Made by a program: the position numbers and the translations under genes | Shown: positions 38,262 to 46,662 of the stretch, piece after piece | How positions within the stretch are numbered: position 1 is the stretch's first letter | How the letters are laid out: each line of letters begins with the position of its first letter | From: Rhodovastum atsumiense | Lineage (GTDB): Bacteria; Pseudomonadota; Alphaproteobacteria; Acetobacterales; Acetobacteraceae | NCBI RefSeq assembly: GCF_937425535.1 | Contig: NZ_OW485601.1 | Coordinates: 3,641,501-3,705,500 of the forward strand | Reading direction: 5' to 3' | Length of the DNA stretch: 64,000 bases | Notes under the pieces: model-generated | What the model saw: only the letters and a program-made list of their open reading frames with translations | The model's database searches: none | Told to the model about the DNA's origin: nothing

Positions 38262-39182
38262 TCAGTCGCGGCGCGCGGTCGGCCCGGCGGACCGGCCCGC
38301 GGCAACGCCCTGGAGGAAACCGAGGAACGCCCGCGCCACCCGCGGCAAGGTCTTGCCCTTCAGCCACACGGCGTTCCACCGCCGGCACAAGGAGAAGCCA
38401 TCGACATCCAGCACCACGAGGCAGCCGCAGGACAGCTCCAGTTCCATGCTGGCGAGCGGCAGCACCGACAGGCCGAGCCCCGCGATCACCGCCTGCTTGA
38501 TCGCCTCCGTGCTGCCGAGTTCCATGTAGGGGGCGATGGCCACGCCTTGCCCGGCCATGTGCTGGTCGAAGGCCGTGCGGGTTCCCGAACCGGCCTCGCG
38601 CACCAGCCAGCGTTCGCCGGCGATCAGTGCCGGCGGGATCGCCGGCATGCCGGCCAGCGGATGATCCGGATGGGCGGCAACGACAAGCCGGTTTTCCAGG
38701 AACGGGCATGTCTCGATCGCAAGATGGGTCGGCACCTGCCCCATGATGACGAAGTCGTCCTGGTTGTCGGCGAGCCGTTCGACCACGCGGGCGCGGTTGG
38801 TCACGATCAGCCGCGGCACCACCGCCTGATGCCCGGCGATGAACGCGCCCAGCAGGTGCGGAATGAAATACTTGGCGGTGGTCACCACGGACAGGCGCAG
38901 CGGCCCCTTCATGGTGTCGCCCAGCGCGTCGAGCGATTCCTCCAGCGCCTGCAGCCGGGCGAGGATATCGGCGCAGGCGGCATGCATCTCGTGCCCCGCC
39001 GGCGTGAGGAAGAAACGCCGCCCGATATGCTCGAACAGCTTGGCGCCGGCGTTCTCCTCCAGCCGCCGGAGCTGGATCGAAACCGCCTGCTGCGTGAGGT
39101 GAAGCTCCTCGGCGGCGCGGGTGAAATGGCGATGGCGTGCCACCGCCTCGAACAGTCGGAGTTGTTGCAGCGTCAGGTGCAC
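38262..39182 (-). CDS. cbbR: LysR-type CO2-fixation regulator CbbR
   Basis: 306-aa LTTR with HTH residues LRLFEAVARHRHFTRAAEEL and LTQQAVSIQLRRLE, and a LysR substrate domain. It is divergent from cbbL with a 130-bp shared intergenic region, the classical cbbR arrangement. It would normally activate the cbb operon in response to Calvin-cycle metabolites. The coding sequence shows no damage. Confidence 0.92.
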   Translation of the reverse strand: MHLTLQQLRLFEAVARHRHFTRAAEELHLTQQAVSIQLRRLEENAGAKLFEHIGRRFFLTPAGHEMHAACADILARLQALEESLDALGDTMKGPLRLSVVTTAKYFIPHLLGAFIAGHQAVVPRLIVTNRARVVERLADNQDDFVIMGQVPTHLAIETCPFLENRLVVAAHPDHPLAGMPAIPPALIAGERWLVREAGSGTRTAFDQHMAGQGVAIAPYMELGSTEAIKQAVIAGLGLSVLPLASMELELSCGCLVVLDVDGFSLCRRWNAVWLKGKTLPRVARAFLGFLQGVAAGRSAGPTARRD

Positions 39183-39216
39183 GGCAGGTCCATAAGCTTT
39201 TGTCTATCGTTACAAT

Positions 39217-39233
39217 TGAAACTATTAATTTCA
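39217..39233. promoter_or_regulatory. Candidate CbbR binding site
   Basis: Inverted repeat TGAAA-N7-TTTCA in the AT-rich cbbR-cbbL intergenic region, about 80 bp before the cbbL start and 35 bp before the cbbR start. The spacing fits an LTTR site. No other good inverted repeat is seen there. Confidence 0.45.
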
Positions 39234-39312
39234 GCTAATGCACGGGCCTTCCTGCCCTGCGCCTGCCTCGCCGGCATCGGGCCGGTGGGGTGGGGCTCGG
39301 GAGGGCAATGCC

Positions 39313-39819
39313 ATGCGCAAGATCTATCAGGCGGGTGTGCGGGAATACCGCGAGACCTATTGGGATCCGCACTACACGCCGAAGGACAGTGACGTCCTTG
39401 CCTGCTTCAAGGTGGTGCCGCAGCCAGGCGTTCCCCGCGAGGAAGCCGCCGCCGCGGGCTGTTCTTCGACCAGCCCTGGGGCCACATGGCCCCGGTTGAT
39501 GCCAGTCGCTTTGGGCGGCATCCATGTCTGGCACATGCCGGCCCTGCTTGCGATCTTCGGCGACGACGCGGTGCTGCAGTTCGGCGGCGGCACGCTCGGC
39601 CATCCATGGGGCAATGCCGCCGGCGCCGCGGCGAACCGCAGCGCGCTGGAAGCCTGCGTGCGAGCCCGCAACGAAGGGCGCGACGTCGAACGCGAGGGCA
39701 AGGACATCCTCACCGCCGCCGCGCAGGCAAGCCCCGAGCTGAAGATGGCGATGGAGACGTGGCGGGAAATCCGCTTCGAGTTCGACGTCGTCGACAAGCT
39801 GGATGCGCCGCATCGCTGA
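39313..39819 (+). pseudogene. cbbL: RuBisCO large subunit remnant with ~310-codon internal deletion
   Basis: Residues 1-48 match the form IA CbbL N-terminus ([20 protein letters not shown] to PREEAAAA). Residues 62-168 match the C-terminal ~110 residues ([20 protein letters not shown] to [11 protein letters not shown]). Everything between is gone, including the catalytic lysines, the carbamylated Lys and the metal ligands. The join falls in a GC repeat near 39448-39457. Just after it, bases in the next frame still encode [14 protein letters not shown], and an extra T near 39495 restores the frame. The result is an uninterrupted 168-codon ORF with a 13-residue frameshifted stretch. It cannot be active RuBisCO. 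Confidence 0.93.
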
Positions 39820-39863
39820 GCGGCCAGCCGGACCGACCATCGCAAGAAACACGAGGACGAATC

Positions 39864-40223
39864 ATGATCCCGATGAAGGACTATCCGTCGCGCCTGTCCG
39901 ACCCGAACAGCCGCAGGCTGGGCACCTTCTCCTACCTGCCGCCGCTCGATGCCGCGCAGCTGCGCCGGCAGGTCGCCTACATCGTCGGCCGCGGCTGGAC
40001 GCCCGCGATCGAGCACACCGACCCGGCACATGCCACCGGCCATTACCGGTACATGTGGAAACTGCCGATGTTCGGCGAGACCGATGTCGATCGGATCCTC
40101 GGCGAAATCGAGGCGTGCCGCGCGGCCAATCCGGGCCATCACCTCCGGCTGATCGGCTACGACAACATCGCCCAGTCCCAGGGCACCAGCATGGTGGTGC
40201 ATCGCGCCCCCATCCGCGCCTAG
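39864..40223 (+). CDS. cbbS: RuBisCO small subunit
   Basis: 119-aa small subunit of form IA RuBisCO, apparently full length: [43 protein letters not shown] and the conserved end [27 protein letters not shown] lies before ATG 39864. It is 44 bp after the broken cbbL. It has no large-subunit partner at this locus. Confidence 0.95.
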   Translation: MIPMKDYPSRLSDPNSRRLGTFSYLPPLDAAQLRRQVAYIVGRGWTPAIEHTDPAHATGHYRYMWKLPMFGETDVDRILGEIEACRAANPGHHLRLIGYDNIAQSQGTSMVVHRAPIRA

Positions 40224-40307
40224 GTCAGCTCGGTACGCGGGCAGGCAGGATCGTCCCCCGGGCCGGATGGCCGCCGGCTGCCTGTCCATTTCCGGAGAGT
40301 CCGCATC

Positions 40308-40523
40308 ATGAACGACGTCGACAACACCGGGTACACTGTCTCCGCGCAGCCCTACTACCGCCCGGTCGGCAGCGAGATCGAGCTTTACACCGCCGCCTAC
40401 GCGGTGCGCATGCCGATGATGCTCAAGGGCCCGACCGGCTGCGGCAAGTCGCGCTTCGTCGAGTACATGGCCTGGAAGCTCGGCCGCCCGGTCAGGCGCA
40501 GCTGCGCCGCCGGGTCGGCCTGA
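40308..40523 (+). pseudogene. cbbQ: CbbQ RuBisCO-activase remnant (N-terminal 62 codons)
   Basis: The first 62 residues match CbbQ up to and beyond the Walker A motif GPTGCGKS (SAQPYYRPVGSEIELYTAAY to KLGRPV). After codon 62 (base 40493) the frame reads through unrelated codons to a stop at 40521-40523, because the DNA switches to an internal part of cbbO in another frame. Walker B and the sensor motifs of this MoxR-type AAA+ ATPase are lost, so the 71-aa product is not functional. Confidence 0.92.
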
Positions 40524-41554
40524 TAGAGTTCATCAACGAGACCGATGTCGAGAACGCCGGCGAGGACGCGCAGGAAATCTGGGTGCTCGGCACCGAGCTG
40601 TTTCCCTACGAGGACGATGGCATCTCGTTCAACCAGCGCGCGGGCGTGCGCGCCGTGTCGGCCCCGGTGCATTACCGGGAATGGGGCCACAAGGTGCAGT
40701 CCTATCGTCCGAACTGGGCGATGCTGCGTGAGCACGCACCGGCCCGCGGCGATGCCGGCAGCATCGATGCGCTGCTTGCCGCCCACGCGGCGGTTGGCCA
40801 GCGCATCCGGCGGATCATTGACCGGCTGCGGCCGCAGGGCATCACCCGGATGCGGCGGCTGGAGGATGGCGAGGATCTCAATCTGACCGCCGCGGTGGAT
40901 GCCATGGTGATGCTGCGGCTCGGACGCCAGCCGGATGCGCGCATCACCATGCGCACCGTCATCCACCGGCGCGATCTCGCTGACCTGATCCTGCTCGATC
41001 TCTCGGAATCGACCAACGAGGCGGTGCGCGGCACGTCCGGGTCCGTGCTGGATCTCACCCGCGCGGCCACCGCCCTGCTTGCCACCGCGCTCAGCGGCAT
41101 CGGCGATCCCTTCGCCGTGCACGGCTTCGCCTCCGACGGCCGGCACGACGTCCGCTACGTCCGCTTCAAGGATTTCGCCGAACGCTTCGACGCCCCCGTG
41201 AAGGCCCGGCTCGCCGGGATGAGCGGGGGGCTGTCCACGCGCATGGGCACGGCGATCCGGCACGCCGGCCGGCAGCTCGCCCGCCGCCCCGAGGGGCACC
41301 GCCTGCTGCTGGTGGTGACCGATGGCGCCCCCGCCGACGTGGACGAGCGCGACCCGCAGCATCTGCGCATGGACGCCCGCACGGCGGTCGAGGAACTCCG
41401 CGCCGCCGGCATCCGCAGCTATTGCCTCAGCCTCGATCCGCTGGCCGACCGGTATGTCGAGCGCATCTTCGGCGCCGGCGGCTATGCCGTGATCGACCAT
41501 GTCCGCCGCCTGCCGGAGCGGCTGCCGACCTTGTTCGCGAAGCTGACACGCTGA
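40494..41554 (+). pseudogene. cbbO: CbbO remnant (C-terminal half with VWA domain)
   Basis: 353 codons equal to roughly the C-terminal 45 percent of CbbO, starting at GLIEFINETDVENAGEDAQE. The von Willebrand A domain is preserved, with MIDAS motif DLSESTN and the later TDGAPADVDE. There is no start codon or ribosome site of its own; upstream sequence is cbbQ in a different frame. CbbO normally works with CbbQ as a RuBisCO activase, so both partners are inactivated by one deletion of roughly 1.8 kb. Confidence 0.92.
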
Positions 41555-41581
41555 TCCGGCAAGGTCTGCACGCCGGCCTCA

Positions 41582-42460
41582 TCAGGCGGGGCGCCGTCCC
41601 GCCGCTTCGTCCAGCGCGCGAATCGCCGCTTCCGGCAGGCTGCAGTCAGCGGCGGCGAGATTCTCCCGCAGATGCGCGAGCGACGCCGTGCCGGGGATCA
41701 GCAGGATATTGGGCGCGCGCCGCAGCAACCATGCGAGCGCGACCTGCATCGGCGTGGCCCCGAGCCGTTCGGCGACGGCGGCGAGAGTGGCGGATTGCAG
41801 CGGGCTGAAGCCGCCGAGCGGAAAGAACGGCACATAGGCGATGCCGTCGCGGGCCAGCGCGTCGATCAGGGCGTCGTCGGCGCGGTGCACGAGGTTGTAG
41901 TGGTTCTGCACGCAGACGATTTCCGTGATCCGCCGCCCTTCCGCGACCTGCGTGGCGGTGACGTTGCTCAGCCCGACATGGCGCACCAGCCCCTGCCGTT
42001 GCAGCTCCGCCAGCACGGTGAGCGGCGCCTCGATCGACCCTTCGGCGGGGTCGTGCGTGTCGAACATGATCCGCAGGTTGACCACGTCCAGCACGTCGCG
42101 GCCGAGATGGCGCAGGTTGTCGTGCACCGCCCCGGTCAGCTCCGCGGCGGAGAAGGCCGGCAGCCATGACCCGTCCGCGCCGCGTCGCGCGCCGATCTTG
42201 GTGACGATGACCAGATCGTCGGGATAGGGCGCGAGCGCCTCGCGGATCAGCTTGTTGGTGACGTGCGGGCCATAGAAATCGCTGGTGTCGATGTGGTTCA
42301 CCCCGGACGCGACCGCCTCGCGCAGCACCGCGAGGCAGGTTGCCGGGTCCCGCGGCGGGCCGAACACCCCCGGGCCCGCGAGCTGCATGGCCCCGTAGCC
42401 GAGCCGCTTCACGTTCTGCCTGCCCAGGCGGAAGCTGCCGGACTGGTTGATGCTGGACAT
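41582..42460 (-). CDS. Aldo/keto reductase
   Basis: 292-aa TIM-barrel NADPH oxidoreductase. The catalytic tetrad region includes HIDTSDFYGP (Asp, Tyr), VIVTKIG (Lys) and the active-site-side loop MFDTHDP. The C-terminal NADP-binding part ILLIPGTASLAHLRENLAA is typical of bacterial oxidoreductases such as YdhF or Tas relatives. It is divergent from a LysR gene that is its likely regulator. Substrate unknown. Confidence 0.92.
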   Translation of the reverse strand: MSSINQSGSFRLGRQNVKRLGYGAMQLAGPGVFGPPRDPATCLAVLREAVASGVNHIDTSDFYGPHVTNKLIREALAPYPDDLVIVTKIGARRGADGSWLPAFSAAELTGAVHDNLRHLGRDVLDVVNLRIMFDTHDPAEGSIEAPLTVLAELQRQGLVRHVGLSNVTATQVAEGRRITEIVCVQNHYNLVHRADDALIDALARDGIAYVPFFPLGGFSPLQSATLAAVAERLGATPMQVALAWLLRRAPNILLIPGTASLAHLRENLAAADCSLPEAAIRALDEAAGRRPA

Positions 42461-42555
42461 GACCGATCTCCCTTTGATGTCGGCACGGAGCTGGGTGTTT
42501 CCGCGGCGCGCGATAACCGGGCATAATCCGCACGGGCTGTGCGGAAGGACGAACA

Positions 42556-43494
42556 GTGAAGGGGGAACTCGGCGACCTGGCCGCCTTCGTCGCGGTGGCG
42601 CGCGCCCGGGGCTTCCGCGACGGCGCGCGCGTGACCGGCGTCAGCGCGTCGGGGCTCAGCGAGGCGGTGCGCCGGCTGGAGGCGCGGCTCGGCGTGCGCC
42701 TGCTGCACCGCACGACGCGCAGCGTGGTCCTCACGGAAGCGGGCAAGCGCCTGCTGGAACGGCTCGGTCCGGCTTTGGCCGAGATGGAGGCGGCGCTCGA
42801 CGTGGCCAACGGGTTCCGCGACCGGCCGGCGGGGGTGTTGCGGCTCAACGTGCCGGTCAGTGCGGCCCGGCTGGTGCTGCCGGCGATCGTGCCGGGGTTT
42901 CTCGCCGCCTATCCCGACATCCGGCTGGAGGTGATCGCCGAGGAAAGCTTCGTCGACGTGCTCGCCGCCGGCTGCGATGCCGGCATCCGCTACGACGAGC
43001 GGCTGGAGCAGGACATGATCGCCGTGCCGATCGGCCCCCGCATCCAGCGCTTCGCCACCGCCGCGGCACCCGCCTATCTCGATCGCCGCGGCCGTCCGGC
43101 GCATCCGCGTGACCTGCTCGGCCATGCCTGCCTGCGCGGCCGCTTCCCCAGCGGGGCAATGATGTCCTGGGAATTCGAACGCGAGGGCGAAGTGGTGCGG
43201 GTCGATCCGACCGGGCCGCTGCTGGTGCAGATCGGCGGGGCCACCGACCTGCTGGTCGATGCTGCGGTCGCCGGCAGCGGCATCGTCACCCTGTTCGAGG
43301 AATGGCTGCGCCCGCACCTCGACAGCGGCGCCCTGGAACCCGTCCTGGAGCCCTGGTGGCTGCGCTTCCCGGGGCCGTTCCTCTATTACCCGGGACGGCG
43401 CCTGGTGCCCGCGCCGCTGCGGGCCTTCATCGACTTCATCAAGGCATCGGCCGCGCCGCCAATGTCCGGTCGCGGCCTGGAGGATGACCGATGA
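42556..43494 (+). CDS. LysR-family transcriptional regulator
   Basis: 312-aa LTTR. The start is GTG 42556 after GGAAGGACG. The HTH is FRDGARVTGVSASGLSEAVRR, followed by LGVRLLHRTTRSVVLTEAG and a substrate-binding domain with IRYDERLEQDMIAVPIGP. It faces away from the aldo/keto reductase gene, a common LTTR-target pair. The stop overlaps the DUF998 gene (ATGA). Confidence 0.9.
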   Translation: MKGELGDLAAFVAVARARGFRDGARVTGVSASGLSEAVRRLEARLGVRLLHRTTRSVVLTEAGKRLLERLGPALAEMEAALDVANGFRDRPAGVLRLNVPVSAARLVLPAIVPGFLAAYPDIRLEVIAEESFVDVLAAGCDAGIRYDERLEQDMIAVPIGPRIQRFATAAAPAYLDRRGRPAHPRDLLGHACLRGRFPSGAMMSWEFEREGEVVRVDPTGPLLVQIGGATDLLVDAAVAGSGIVTLFEEWLRPHLDSGALEPVLEPWWLRFPGPFLYYPGRRLVPAPLRAFIDFIKASAAPPMSGRGLEDDR

Positions 43495-44069
43495 GGCGAA
43501 CGTGCCGCCTGCTTGCCTGTGGCGTCGCCATGCCCGTGCTGTATGCGCTGACGCTCTTCATCGCCCGCATCCTCAACCCGGGTTTCGACCTGCTGCACCG
43601 GGCGCCGAGCGAACTCGGAAGCGCGGGCGTGGCGTATCCGCTCGTCTACAATGCCGGCATGCTTGCCACGGCGATGGCCGGGCTGCTCGCCGGCCTGGGC
43701 CTGATGTCGCCCGGGATCCCCGGCCGCGGCGCGCCGTGGCGCATCGGGGCCGGGGCCAGCGTGTTGCTCGCTTCCATCGCCCTTGCCATGGCGGGGCTGT
43801 TTCCGCTTCCCAGCCCGCTGCATCATGGATTTGGCCTGACCACGGCGGCGGTCCTGACGCCGCTTTTCGGTGCGGCGGCGCTGTGGCGGTCCGTCGACCG
43901 TGCGGCCGCCCTGGCGCTGGTCGCCGGCTTCTTCCTCATCATCGGGTTGGTGGCAGGGGCGGCGCCGCCCTTGCTGCCCGGCGCGGTGATGTTTGCCGCG
44001 ATCGCCTGGCTGTGCGGTGCTCAGCGCCGCGCGATCACCGCGTGCCAGCGCGTCGGCAGGCGGTCATAG
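43491..44069 (+). CDS. DUF998-type membrane protein
   Basis: 192-aa protein with about six hydrophobic helices. RAPSELGSAGVAYPLVYNAG near residue 40 is typical of the DUF998 group. It is translationally coupled to the LysR gene. Its last 49 bp overlap the convergent methyltransferase gene, so the extreme C-terminus (from RRAITACQ) is of low information. Function unknown. Confidence 0.72.
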   Translation: MRRTCRLLACGVAMPVLYALTLFIARILNPGFDLLHRAPSELGSAGVAYPLVYNAGMLATAMAGLLAGLGLMSPGIPGRGAPWRIGAGASVLLASIALAMAGLFPLPSPLHHGFGLTTAAVLTPLFGAAALWRSVDRAAALALVAGFFLIIGLVAGAAPPLLPGAVMFAAIAWLCGAQRRAITACQRVGRRS

Positions 44070-44602
44070 CCCAAGCCGTCCCAGCTCTCGAACGCCAGGC
44101 TCGACCATGGCGCGCCGCCCGACCACATCGCTGCCAGCGCCGCGCGATCGAGGTAGTTGTAGTAGCGGCCGAACCCGTCATGGCCTTCCTGCGTGCCGTC
44201 CTTGAAGCTGGCCCAGGCGTACCCGCCCGGCTTCAGCGCCCGGTGCAGGCGGCTGATGATGCCGGGCAGCGCCGCCCGCCGCGCGTGCAGCAGGGAAGCG
44301 GAGGCATAGATCCCGTCGAAGTCCTGCTCGGCCTCCAACTGGTCGAAGGCCATCAGTCGCACCGTCCGCCCGAGCCGGGCCTCTGCCTGCCGCGCCAGGG
44401 CGGCCGAGCCGTCGGTCGGCTCCACCGCGAACCCGGCCTGCAGCATTGCCAGCGCGTCCCGGCCGCTGCCCGATCCCAGTTCCAGGATGCGCCCGCCGGC
44501 GGGCAGCAGCGCCAGGAACGCCGCCAGCCGCGGATTGACGTCGCCCTGCTCCACGTAGGTGGTGGCATGGCGGTCGTAGAAATCCAGCGAGGGATCGCTC
44601 AT
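44021..44602 (-). CDS. Class I SAM-dependent methyltransferase (tellurite-resistance TehB-like size)
   Basis: 193-aa minimal methyltransferase. Motif I is ILELGSGSGRDALAML, followed by acidic VEPTDGSAAL, FDGIYASASLLH and LKPGGYAWASFK. It starts within the stop of the TetR gene (ATGA), so it is co-transcribed with its regulator. A detoxification role beside an efflux pump is plausible but inferred. Confidence 0.87.
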   Translation of the reverse strand: MSDPSLDFYDRHATTYVEQGDVNPRLAAFLALLPAGGRILELGSGSGRDALAMLQAGFAVEPTDGSAALARQAEARLGRTVRLMAFDQLEAEQDFDGIYASASLLHARRAALPGIISRLHRALKPGGYAWASFKDGTQEGHDGFGRYYNYLDRAALAAMWSGGAPWSSLAFESWDGLGYDRLPTRWHAVIARR

Positions 44603-45165
44603 CGCTTCGTCTCCGCCAGCACCCGGTCGAGCAGGCCGCGCCAGAAGGCCGGCGCGACCGTCTCGTGGCCGAAGACGATCCGGTAGACCACCGGCGCGAC
44701 CACGTGGTCCATCAGCGCGTCGAGCCCGGGGACCGGCTCGCCCCGTTCGGCGGCCCGCCCCACGATCGCTTCCAGTTGCTGGCGGATATAGGCGGCGCAA
44801 CTGCCGGCATTGCGGTCGCGCGGGTCGCAGGCCAACGCGTCGGCGGTCATCGCCCGTCCCGGCGCCGAGCAGATCTCGTCGACATACTGCTCCAGCCAGG
44901 CATCCAGGTCGCCGCGCAATGTGCCGGTGCGGGCCGGCTCGGCATCGGGGCGCAGCCGCGCCACCGCGACATCGGCCAGCAGCGACGGCAGGTCGTGCCA
45001 GCGCCGGTAAATCGTCGAGGGCGTCACCCCGGCCGCCGCCGCGATCATCGGGATGGTCAGCTCGGCCCGGTCCATCCGTGCCAGCAGCTCGCGGGTCGCC
45101 GCATGCACCGCCGCCTGCACGCGCGCGCTGCGCCCGCCGGGCCGGATGCCATCCTTCACCACCAT
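44599..45165 (-). CDS. TetR-family regulator
   Basis: 188-aa repressor. The HTH LTIPMIAAAAGVTPSTIYRRW and the TetR C-terminal domain ending LLDRVLAETKR are clear. ATG 45165 is preferred because the domain starts soon after it. It is divergent from the MFS exporter gene with a 136-bp gap and followed by a methyltransferase. The gap holds GCAAA-N3-TTTGC (45223-45235), a weak candidate operator. Confidence 0.88.
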   Translation of the reverse strand: MVVKDGIRPGGRSARVQAAVHAATRELLARMDRAELTIPMIAAAAGVTPSTIYRRWHDLPSLLADVAVARLRPDAEPARTGTLRGDLDAWLEQYVDEICSAPGRAMTADALACDPRDRNAGSCAAYIRQQLEAIVGRAAERGEPVPGLDALMDHVVAPVVYRIVFGHETVAPAFWRGLLDRVLAETKR

Positions 45166-45301
45166 CGTGCCGCGCGTTCCTTTCCGCTCAGGCGCCGTCG
45201 CGGCCAGGGAATGACCGCTAACGCAAAAAATTTGCTTTTGCTCCGACAATCGGCTAGGTCGGGCAAAAGCCAATTATTCGCTTTAAGCCCTGGAGCCCCC
45301 C

Positions 45302-46516
45302 ATGTCCATCGCCTCATCTGCGACGGCAGGCGCCGTCGCGCCGCCGGGCCGTGCCGCCGCGCCGTTCCTCGCCGCCACGCTGGTGACGCTGATGGCGGCG
45401 GCGGCCGCGCCGACCCCGCTTTATCGCCTTTACCAGCAGAGCTGGGGGTTCTCGCCGGCGATGCTGACCGTGGTGTTCGCGGTCTATGCGCTCAGCCTGC
45501 TGGCGGTGCTGCTCACGGCCGGGTCGCTCTCCGACCATGTCGGCCGGCGGCCGGTGATCTTCGCCGCCCTGCTGCTGGAAATCCTCGGCATGGGGTTGTT
45601 CGTGGCGGCGGAGTCGCCGTCCATGCTGATCGCCGCGCGGATCGTGCAGGGGCTCGCCACCGGCGCCGCCACCAGCGCCCTGGCCGCGGCGCTGCTCGAC
45701 AGCGCCCGCCGGCACGGGCCGCTGATCAACAGCCTGGTCACGCCGGTTGGCATGGCGCTCGGCGCCCTGGGCACCAGCGCCCTGGCCGAGCTGGCGCCCT
45801 GGCCGCTGCACCTGGTCTACATCCTGCTGGCCGGGCTGTTCGTCGTGCAGGCGGCGGCGCTCTGGCTGCTGCCGGAGATGACGGCCCCGCGCCCGGGTGC
45901 CTGGGCGTCGCTGCGCCCGTGCGTCGCCGTGCCGCCGCAGGCCCGCGCCGCGTTCCTGCGCCTTTCGCCGTTGAACGTCGCCATCTGGGCGCTGGGCGGC
46001 TTCTTCATGTCACTGGCGCCCTCGCTGGTGCGCGAGGCCACCGGAGCGGCGGCGTCGCTGGCCGGCGGGGCGGTGGTGGCGACCTTCACCGGCGCCGGCG
46101 CGCTGTCGATCCTGGCGCTGCGCCATCGTCCGGCCCGGACGGCGCTGCTGTCGGGCGCGATCCTGCTGCTGGCGGGGGTGGCGGTTCTGGCCGGCGGCGT
46201 GCACCTGGCGGCGCTGCCGCTTTTCCTGGCCGGGGCGCTGCTCGCCGGGCTGGGTTGGGGCGCCAGCTTCCTCGGCATCCTGCGGGCCTTGCTGCCGCTC
46301 GCCGGCGCGGAGGAACGGGCCGGGCTGGTGTCAGCCTACTACATCCAGGGCTATGTCGCCTTGGGGGCTCCGGCGATTGCTGCCGGGATGCTGGGGCGGT
46401 GGCTCGGGCTGGTGGTGGCCACCGATATCTACACGGCTGTGCTGCTGAGCCTGGCAGGGATGGGGCTGGCGCTGGTGGTGCTCGATGGACGAGGAGGGCA
46501 AGAGCTCCATCCTTGA
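45302..46516 (+). CDS. MFS exporter
   Basis: 404-aa, 12-helix major facilitator. The helix 2-3 loop motif is GSLSDHVGRRPVI, and LAAALLDSARRHGPLIN lies in the middle. It looks like a drug/metabolite efflux protein of the DHA1 type. It is divergent from the TetR-methyltransferase pair and likely repressed by that TetR. The C-terminal GRGGQELHP may be altered by adjoining repeat DNA. Confidence 0.88.
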   Translation: MSIASSATAGAVAPPGRAAAPFLAATLVTLMAAAAAPTPLYRLYQQSWGFSPAMLTVVFAVYALSLLAVLLTAGSLSDHVGRRPVIFAALLLEILGMGLFVAAESPSMLIAARIVQGLATGAATSALAAALLDSARRHGPLINSLVTPVGMALGALGTSALAELAPWPLHLVYILLAGLFVVQAAALWLLPEMTAPRPGAWASLRPCVAVPPQARAAFLRLSPLNVAIWALGGFFMSLAPSLVREATGAAASLAGGAVVATFTGAGALSILALRHRPARTALLSGAILLLAGVAVLAGGVHLAALPLFLAGALLAGLGWGASFLGILRALLPLAGAEERAGLVSAYYIQGYVALGAPAIAAGMLGRWLGLVVATDIYTAVLLSLAGMGLALVVLDGRGGQELHP

Positions 46517-46660
46517 CCTGGCAGGGGGCAGGGGCCCCTCTTGGTCCACGTCGCGGTCCAGGCCCATTCGCGCTGCGCGGCACAGAATGGATTCCATGGG
46601 GCGAAGTCCTGGTGGGCTTGGGTCGCGAAGCGAGCCGATGGGCAACGCCCCGCCACTGCG
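46515..46660. repeat. Degenerate copy of the multi-hairpin repeat
   Basis: The gap between the MFS and acyltransferase genes shows the same order of blocks as the element at 18860-18999: GGCAGGGGGCAGGGGCCCC, GCGCTGCGCGG, a CCATGGGGCGAAGTCCTGG block, TCGCGAAGCGA and GGGCAACGCCCC. Stems are imperfect. This identification rests on layout rather than on strong identity. Confidence 0.4.
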
Positions 46661-46662
46661 GC

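Noticed and set aside
45223-45235. GCAAA-N3-TTTGC as a TetR operator
   Set aside because: Arms are only 5 bp in an A/T-rich stretch and there is no second copy, so it is mentioned only as a weak candidate.
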